Assembly (NCBI GenBank): GCA_024710535.1
Contig: JANJUO010000074.1
Location: 1-12,337 of the forward strand
Direction of reading: 5' to 3'
From: a bacterium
GTDB lineage: Bacteria > Bacteroidota > Ignavibacteria > Kapaibacteriales > UBA2268
Length of the DNA stretch: 12,337 nt
Shown here: in pieces, positions 7,478 through 12,337 of the stretch
Numbering within the stretch: the first letter of the stretch is position 1
Layout: the number at the start of each line of letters is the position of its first letter
Program-made: the position numbers and the translations under genes
Notes under the pieces: model-generated
What the model was told of the DNA's origin: nothing
Databases searched by the model: none
The model's input: the letters and a program-made list of their open reading frames with translations, nothing else

Positions 7478-7564
7478 ACAAACTCAAAATTACGAAAAAT
7501 ATAAAGATAGAAATAGTATTATTAATTTAAAATGAAAAAAAATAAATCATTTTTTGAAAAAAAT

Positions 7565-9394
7565 CTAACTTTTATAAAAAATATTATTATAATCTTCGAT
7601 CATACGACATGAACCAAAGTTATAAAATGCTGTAAACATTGATTCCTTGATGATATTATTCCATTTTTTAGAATCGTTATAATACAATGGAATTAATTGA
7701 TTTTCAAGTATATTATAAAGATTATTTGAGACTTCCTCATCAGAATTTCCATTTTCAATCAAAAATCCATTCTTTCCATTATACGCTTCTGCCCACCAGC
7801 CATCTTCGATACTCAAATTTATACCACCATTCAATGCAGACTTCATACCGCTTGTTCCACTTGCCTCAAGTGGTTTAATTGGATTATTTAGCCATACATC
7901 ACAACCTTGAACAATATATTTCGCAATCTCCAAATCATAATTTTCAAGAAATACTATCTTTTTTTCTAAATGATTATCATTTATTAATTTTATCACTTTT
8001 TTAAGCATATCCTTGCCTTCAACATCCAAAGGATGGGATTTTCCGCTAAAAACAAATTGAACTGGAGATTTCAAATTATAAAGTAAAGATTTCAATCTGG
8101 CAACATCATTAAAAAGCAAATCAGCCCTTTTATATTGAGCAAATCTTCTTGAAAAACCAATAGTTAGAGTATCTTCGTTAAGAATTTCATCGAATGATTT
8201 AAATTTATCTCTTTTTATGAATTCTGGCTTATTATTTCTATAAACTTTTCTAATTAATCCAATTAATTTTTTCTTTAAATCATTTCTGATGATTTGAATT
8301 GCTTTATCATCAAGAGAAAGAAACTTGCTATGAATCAAATCGAAATTAATATTATGTAATTGAGAAATTATTCCGAAATCATTAAGTAATTGTTTGATAG
8401 TATCAGCAGTCCAATAATTTATATCGACTCCGTTAGTTATTGATTTTATTGGTACTTCATTAGAATTTTCAGTGTTGAAAACTGCTTTCCATAAATCCCT
8501 TGAAGTCTCTCCATGTAATTTACTTACTGCATTATAATTAGAGCATAATTTAAAAGCAAGCAAAGTCATAGAAAATTCATCAATTTCAAGACTATTTTTT
8601 GCAATTAATGTATGATTTGTTTCACTTTCAATATTGGCTGAAGCAGAGCCAAATTCTAAAAAGTTATTCAGATCTAAATCAATATTTTTTACATAATTTT
8701 CAAAATATGAGGCAATCAAGTCTTTTGCAAAAACTTCATTTCCATGCTTAACCGGAGTGTGCGTTGTGAAAAGAGCCTTATCTTTATTCAATTCAATGGA
8801 TTGAGTAAATGACTTAATATTTTTTAAAGCGAAATTTTTGTGCCATTCAAGCAGAGCAAATGCTGCGTGCCCTTCATTTATATGAATAAATTCAGGAATT
8901 AAGTTTAGATTTTCCAGTAATTTAATGCCGCCAATTCCAAGTAATATTTCTTGTTGTAATCTATGCTCTCTATCTCCGCCATACAGTTTATCGGTGATAT
9001 TTTTAAAAATTTCATTATTTTCATCAATAAAAGTATCCAATAAAAACAAATCAATACTTCCAATCTTCAAATTAAATGCTTGAAAATATAATAAGTCATT
9101 CTGCAAAGGTATTGATAATATTAATGGTTGACCATTTTCATTTAACACTTGTTTCAAGCCAAGAGCTAATGGATTTAATTTATTGTATTCTGCTCTTTGA
9201 ACGCCATTTTTTGAAATCTTTTGGATAAAATAGCCATAACGATAAAATAAACCAATAGCCACCAAATTCAAGCCAAGTTCATCACTACTTCTTAAATGAT
9301 CGCCAGCCAATACTCCAAGACCACCAGCATAAATCGGCAAATCATTATTAATGGCAAATTCAGGAGAAAAATATGCAATCAACGGTTTTTTCAT
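7565..9394 (-). CDS. glgP: Alpha-glucan (glycogen/maltodextrin) phosphorylase, short type, GT35
   Basis: This cytoplasmic enzyme uses phosphate to shorten glycogen or maltodextrins, releasing glucose 1-phosphate. Family blocks in order: YFSPEFAINNDLPIYAGGLG (8-27), GDHLRSSDELG (31-41), INEGHAAF (172-179), THTPVKHGNEVF (211-222), ITNGVDINYW (319-328), GFSRRFAQYKRADLL (413-427) and EASGTSGMKSALNGG (510-524). Lys518 in the last block is the pyridoxal-phosphate lysine. With 609 residues it is the compact form: it lacks the roughly 100-residue N-terminal DUF3417 of many bacterial relatives and starts directly at the catalytic domain. Met1 lies just before the conserved start of that domain, and the gene begins four bases after the plsY stop, so the start is secure although the ribosome site (AAAGA) is poor. 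It is the last gene of the operon, and I see no strong terminator directly behind it. Confidence 0.92.
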   Translation of the reverse strand: MKKPLIAYFSPEFAINNDLPIYAGGLGVLAGDHLRSSDELGLNLVAIGLFYRYGYFIQKISKNGVQRAEYNKLNPLALGLKQVLNENGQPLILSIPLQNDLLYFQAFNLKIGSIDLFLLDTFIDENNEIFKNITDKLYGGDREHRLQQEILLGIGGIKLLENLNLIPEFIHINEGHAAFALLEWHKNFALKNIKSFTQSIELNKDKALFTTHTPVKHGNEVFAKDLIASYFENYVKNIDLDLNNFLEFGSASANIESETNHTLIAKNSLEIDEFSMTLLAFKLCSNYNAVSKLHGETSRDLWKAVFNTENSNEVPIKSITNGVDINYWTADTIKQLLNDFGIISQLHNINFDLIHSKFLSLDDKAIQIIRNDLKKKLIGLIRKVYRNNKPEFIKRDKFKSFDEILNEDTLTIGFSRRFAQYKRADLLFNDVARLKSLLYNLKSPVQFVFSGKSHPLDVEGKDMLKKVIKLINDNHLEKKIVFLENYDLEIAKYIVQGCDVWLNNPIKPLEASGTSGMKSALNGGINLSIEDGWWAEAYNGKNGFLIENGNSDEEVSNNLYNILENQLIPLYYNDSKKWNNIIKESMFTAFYNFGSCRMIEDYNNIFYKS

Positions 9395-9398
9395 ATCT

Positions 9399-10028
9399 TT
9401 AATCCAATTTTTTTGTGACTAAATCTTTGAAATTATCTCTATGCTTAAGTAATACCACAACACAAATTACAATGAATAGAATTTTTAGACTTATTATGCT
9501 ATCAATTGGAATAATATTTAGTAATTTTATCAATTCAGTAGGTGATGAAAAAAGTAATAAAGGTGCCAAAATTGTTGCAGAAATATTTCCAACATTAATA
9601 TCCTTTTTGATAACATTATAGCCGGTTATCCACATCAATCCCCAAAGAATTATTGTTAAAGGATTGATGAAAAGCATTGCACCAAAAGCAGTTGCAAGTC
9701 CTTTACCACCTTTGAATTTTAGAAATATATTAAAATTATGACCAACAACAACCCATACAGCAGCAATTCCAATCATAGTAAAATTTCCATTACTTATAAA
9801 ATTTGCTAATAGAATTGCAGTTGCTCCTTTCAAAGCATCAACTAAAAATACTGCAATTCCAGCTGTCTTTTTACCTGTTACTTCAAAACTATTCATTGCT
9901 CCAATATTTCCAGTTCCTTCATTTCTTATGTCTTTTCCGGAAAAAAATTTCACGATGATAACAGCACTTGGAACGCACCCAAGAAAGTAAGAAATCAGAA
10001 TTATTACAAAATTATAAATATATTCCAT
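9399..10028 (-). CDS. plsY: Acyl-phosphate:glycerol-3-phosphate acyltransferase PlsY
   Basis: PlsY is an inner-membrane enzyme that moves an acyl chain from acyl-phosphate to position 1 of glycerol 3-phosphate, making lysophosphatidate for phospholipid synthesis. Numbered from the TTG one codon upstream of the chosen start, the three family motifs are CVPSAVIIVKF (19-29), DIRNEGTGNIGAMN (34-47) and GHNFNIFLKFKGGKGLAT (97-114); the usual C-terminal LLKHRDN is at 194-200. Hydrophobic stretches (about 6-29, 56-78, 84-100, 115-140, 150-163, 176-195) fit a polytopic membrane protein of normal length. I chose the ATG at 10028 (209 residues) over the TTG at 10031, because GGTGA is four bases before the ATG but only one base before the TTG. 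The preceding permease stop is four bases upstream, so translation is probably coupled. The variant GTGNIGAMN (more often GSGNPGATN) is conservative. Confidence 0.93.
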   Translation of the reverse strand: MEYIYNFVIILISYFLGCVPSAVIIVKFFSGKDIRNEGTGNIGAMNSFEVTGKKTAGIAVFLVDALKGATAILLANFISNGNFTMIGIAAVWVVVGHNFNIFLKFKGGKGLATAFGAMLFINPLTIILWGLMWITGYNVIKKDINVGNISATILAPLLLFSSPTELIKLLNIIPIDSIISLKILFIVICVVVLLKHRDNFKDLVTKKLD

Positions 10029-10032
10029 CAAA

Positions 10033-10911
10033 TCACCATTTGGTTTTTAATAATTTCATTTGAATAAAGGAGAATATTAGGAGTATAACAAAAATAATAT
10101 ATGCAAGAGCTGATGCATATCCCATTGAATCGGCTTTTTCGAATGCATTTACAAATACTTGATAAACAAGAGTGGTTGTGGAATTCAAAGGACCACCTTT
10201 TGTCATCACGAAAATTTCAATAAAAATTTGAAAGGATTTTATAGTGTTAATCACCAATACAAAGAGTAAAGTTGGCTTCAAAAGGGGGAGTGTTATTTGG
10301 AAAAATTGTTGCATCGAGCTTGCTCCAATTAATTTCGCAGATTCATACAAGTCTTCAGATATTGTTTGCATTGCGGCTAAAAATAATACCATATAATAGC
10401 CAACTGAAATCCATATATCCATAAACATTATCGAAAGCATCGCTGTTGAGGTATCCAAAAGCCATCCTTTTGCCGGAAATGGTATTCCAGCCATTCCCAA
10501 AAGCATATTAATATAGCCGTTTTTTGTATATAAATTTGTGAAAATTAGAGCAATTACAACCATTGATGTAACTGATGGCAGAAAATATGCAGAACGAAAA
10601 AAATTCTTCCATTTAACAAGTTTAGAATTCAAAAAAACTGCAAGAATTATCGCAAAAGATACAGTAAATGGAACCGTTCCAAATGTGAAAAATGCTGTAT
10701 TGGATAATGCTTTATAGAACAATGGATCAGAAAATAATGTAGAATAATTCTCAAAACCAATAAACTCTGATTCGTTTGTTAAAGTATAATATTTAGTGAA
10801 GCTAAGATATAATGAATAGATCAATGGATAAAGCCAGAATAATAGAAACGTAACTATCCATGGAATTAGCAGAGTAAATGTATTAATTTTGAATTTTGTT
10901 CTATAATTCAT
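10033..10911 (-). CDS. Sugar ABC transporter inner-membrane permease, MalF/UgpA type
   Basis: This is a 292-residue membrane subunit of a carbohydrate ABC importer. Six hydrophobic helices can be placed at about 12-36, 72-94, 108-128, 155-181, 211-231 and 264-287. The cytoplasmic EAA loop that contacts the ATPase is at 186-213 (EDLYESAKLIGASS, then ITLPLLKP), followed by the MalF-type TKGGPLNSTT (237-246). The length and single domain are typical of the first of the two permeases in CUT1 systems for di- and oligosaccharides or glycerol phosphate. Oddly, no second permease, binding protein or ATPase is in the window; the neighbours are maf and plsY. Its first 11 bases overlap the end of maf in another frame and it has no clear ribosome site, so it is probably translated by coupling. 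The substrate cannot be told. Nearness to glgP suggests a glucan or maltodextrin, and to plsY glycerol 3-phosphate; both are guesses. Confidence 0.88.
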   Translation of the reverse strand: MNYRTKFKINTFTLLIPWIVTFLLFWLYPLIYSLYLSFTKYYTLTNESEFIGFENYSTLFSDPLFYKALSNTAFFTFGTVPFTVSFAIILAVFLNSKLVKWKNFFRSAYFLPSVTSMVVIALIFTNLYTKNGYINMLLGMAGIPFPAKGWLLDTSTAMLSIMFMDIWISVGYYMVLFLAAMQTISEDLYESAKLIGASSMQQFFQITLPLLKPTLLFVLVINTIKSFQIFIEIFVMTKGGPLNSTTTLVYQVFVNAFEKADSMGYASALAYIIFVILLIFSFIQMKLLKTKW

Positions 10912-11494
10912 TTTTCAAAAAATTGTTTAATTCTGAATAAAATAATTCCAAAGGCAAACCAACTATGTTATAATAGCAACCCTCGATATGCTTTACAAAG
11001 ACTGCTCCGTAATCATCTTGAATGCCGTAAGAACCAGCTTTATCAAGGGGAGAGCCAGATTTAACATATTGCAATATTTCTGATTCGTCAAGCGTTCTAA
11101 AAGTTACTTCGGTCTTTTTAACATAACTCTTTGAGTACATATCCGAAGAGCGGACAAAGGCAACTGCCGTATAAACTGAATGTGCTTTGCCACTTAACAA
11201 TTTCAACATTCGAATGGCATCTTTTTCATTTGCAGGTTTGTTCATTACTTGATTCTCAAGCACTACAATTGTATCTGCTCCGATGACAACTGAAGGATTC
11301 TCCAAAGTTTCTGCCACTCTTTTGGCTTTTGCTGTTGCCAAAAATTTTGAATAATTCTCCGGATCCGTATATTCTATCGAATCTTCATCAAAATCTGAAG
11401 CAATTATCTCAAATTCCAAACCAATTTGCTCTAATAATTTCTTACGTCTGGGAGATTTTGAAGCCAAAATCAAAGGTAAATTACTCTTTATCAT
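10901..11494 (-). CDS. maf: Maf-family nucleoside triphosphate pyrophosphatase (dTTP/UTP type)
   Basis: Maf proteins are cytoplasmic house-cleaning enzymes that hydrolyse selected nucleotides, including modified ones, to the monophosphate and pyrophosphate. At 197 residues this one is of normal length. Motifs: LASKSPRRKKLL (10-21), the substrate-binding loop; GADTIV (72-77) with the catalytic Asp74; NKP with Lys86; LLSGKAHSVYT (99-109); and SPLDKAGSYGIQ (148-159) followed by YYNIVGLPL (174-182). The DKAGSYGIQ form is that of the YhdE/MafA branch, which prefers dTTP and UTP, and differs from the m7GTP-preferring YceF branch. Specificity is inferred from the family. The ATG overlaps the stop of the LptF/G-family gene (ATGA), and the 3' end overlaps the permease gene by 11 bases, placing it inside one operon. 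Confidence 0.95.
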   Translation of the reverse strand: MIKSNLPLILASKSPRRKKLLEQIGLEFEIIASDFDEDSIEYTDPENYSKFLATAKAKRVAETLENPSVVIGADTIVVLENQVMNKPANEKDAIRMLKLLSGKAHSVYTAVAFVRSSDMYSKSYVKKTEVTFRTLDESEILQYVKSGSPLDKAGSYGIQDDYGAVFVKHIEGCYYNIVGLPLELFYSELNNFLKNEL

Positions 11495-12337
11495 TGCATC
11501 TGAACCCTGCTTCTTCTAAAAAGTTTCCACTTGAAGACATTAAAGACATTAAAGGATTCCCAATGAACTTTAATCGTAAGCAAAATTCCCAGAAAACCTA
11601 CCACAAAATTGCCAAGCCACATTGCCATAAAAGGAGAGACATATCCCCGATCGCCAAGCTTTTCCCCCCCAATCAAACAAGCCCAATAAATAATGTAAAA
11701 GATTAGTGTCAGACCAGCACTCCATCCAAACGAACCTCCACGCGTGATTATCCCAAGCGGAGCGCCAACAAACACGAAAACAATACAAGCAAACGGAAGT
11801 GCATACTTCTTCTGAATTTCTATCTCGTATTGCTTCATACGCTTGCTGAGATTATTCATTTGATAAAGGTCTGACTCCAGAATAGAATACATGAAGTTTA
11901 TACGCTTGCTCACTCTAACCAGAGCAGAAAGCACGCTGGTATCCTTCTCGATCGGCTTAATTGAATCAATTTTCGGGGCAACTTGAGTGTATTTCAATGC
12001 TCCTATTGCATACTTCGCTTCATCTTGAGAAGTTTTCTTATTATTTTTATTGATTGTATTATAATTCGACCTTGCATCGTCAACTATCTTTTGCATATCC
12101 GAAATACGCATTTCTCTATCGCCTCGCGTTCCCATTTCAGTGTCTGATTTCTGGAATGCAAAACCTCGCGCCGGAATTATAATCTCATAATTCTCGAACT
12201 CAATTATCTTATAATTATTTACATTGTTCGTTATCGATTGATGAATCTCTCCATTCTTAAGAGTGATTTTCAGATTCTTAAAGTCCGGCGTAAACTTCAC
12301 GATTCCGGTGTCTGCCGAAATTATATTCTTCGCTTGC
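11491..12337 (-). CDS. LptF/LptG-family lipopolysaccharide export permease, N-terminal part cut by the window edge
   Basis: LptF and LptG form the inner-membrane part of the LptB2FG transporter that lifts lipopolysaccharide toward the LptA bridge. Only the C-terminal 281 residues are here. The frame is open to the window edge, and the codons before 12300 (reading AKNIISADTGIV) continue a periplasmic beta-jellyroll typical of the family, so the GTG at 12300 is internal. Counting from it, the periplasmic domain runs to about 150. The block IEIQKKYALPFACIVFVFVG (160-179), then APLGI, is the strongest family signature. Three membrane helices follow at about 166-186, 191-212 and 222-245, with VSPFMAMWLGN in the last. 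The missing part should hold the three N-terminal helices. LptF and LptG cannot be told apart from this half. It heads the part of the operon visible here and overlaps maf by four bases. Confidence 0.92.
   Translation of the reverse strand, partial: QAKNIISADTGIVKFTPDFKNLKITLKNGEIHQSITNNVNNYKIIEFENYEIIIPARGFAFQKSDTEMGTRGDREMRISDMQKIVDDARSNYNTINKNNKKTSQDEAKYAIGALKYTQVAPKIDSIKPIEKDTSVLSALVRVSKRINFMYSILESDLYQMNNLSKRMKQYEIEIQKKYALPFACIVFVFVGAPLGIITRGGSFGWSAGLTLIFYIIYWACLIGGEKLGDRGYVSPFMAMWLGNFVVGFLGILLTIKVHWESFNVFNVFKWKLFRRSRVQMQ
11536..11553. repeat. Two-copy tandem 9-bp repeat in the LptF/G-family 3' end
   Basis: GACATTAAA occurs twice in direct succession (11536-11544 and 11545-11553), in frame with the gene. 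It encodes a repeated Phe-Asn-Val in the C-terminal tail after the last membrane helix. It looks like a recent small duplication in a region of low constraint. Confidence 0.7.

Noticed and set aside
7485..7492. TAATTTTG as a stand-alone gatE promoter
   Set aside because: The -7 form is good, but no upstream TTG is found at the spacing shared by the two other promoters. It is kept only as part of a low-scored finding.
7545..7564. Short T/A stem directly after the glgP stop as a terminator
   Set aside because: The pairing is only about six A-T pairs with a tiny loop, and no G-C pairs support it. It is not distinguishable from chance in this AT-rich gap.
11329..11706. Plus-strand open frame of 125 codons
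   Set aside because: It is wholly antisense to maf and the LptF/G-family gene, both of which are well supported by conserved motifs. Its translation shows no recognisable domain.
1..12337. Mobile elements, CRISPR arrays, tRNA or rRNA genes, toxin-antitoxin pairs, defence genes
   Set aside because: I looked across the window on both strands and found no transposase or integrase motifs, no regular repeat-spacer pattern, no tRNA cloverleaf and no defence-type domain.

Overview
The window is AT-rich chromosomal DNA from a bacterium. All nine supportable genes lie on the minus strand, so the window reads from its right end to its left. The large secreted protein at 1670-3823 ends in a type IX secretion (Por) sorting domain. 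Two genes have upstream boxes of the Bacteroidota type (TTG, 20 bases, TAnnTTTG), and LptF/G-family and PlsY proteins show a Gram-negative envelope. Together these point to the Bacteroidota/Chlorobi/Ignavibacteria (FCB) group. No rRNA or other marker allows a finer placement. I see no mobile elements, CRISPR arrays, tRNA genes or phage genes.

Layout in direction of transcription. (1) 12337-7565 is a very tight five-gene run: an LptF/LptG-family lipopolysaccharide-export permease (cut by the window edge), the nucleotide pyrophosphatase Maf, a single MalF/UgpA-type sugar ABC permease, the acyltransferase PlsY, and a short-type alpha-glucan phosphorylase. Neighbours overlap by 4 or 11 bases or are separated by 4 bases or fewer, so this is almost certainly one transcript. 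It joins envelope assembly, phospholipid synthesis, nucleotide house-cleaning and glycogen/sugar use. (2) 7393-4065 is gatE-gatD, joined by a TAATG stop/start overlap and closed by a hairpin followed by ten Ts. (3) 3823-1670 is a single gene for a secreted Asp-box (BNR) protein with a C-terminal type IX sorting domain, with its own promoter and terminator. (4) 1418-369 is a zinc alcohol dehydrogenase of the YahK/cinnamyl-alcohol type, again with its own likely promoter and a strong terminator. Positions 1-281 contain no gene.

The most interesting content is the gatE-gatD pair. GatDE is the archaeal type of Glu-tRNA(Gln) amidotransferase, while bacteria normally use GatCAB or a glutaminyl-tRNA synthetase. 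Both subunits look complete here, with the catalytic residues of GatD and the insertion and tail domains of GatE, and they sit beside unmistakably bacterial genes. The second oddity is the lone sugar-ABC permease, which has no partner permease, binding protein or ATPase nearby. I found no clearly new multi-gene system. The rest is recognisable housekeeping and envelope biology.
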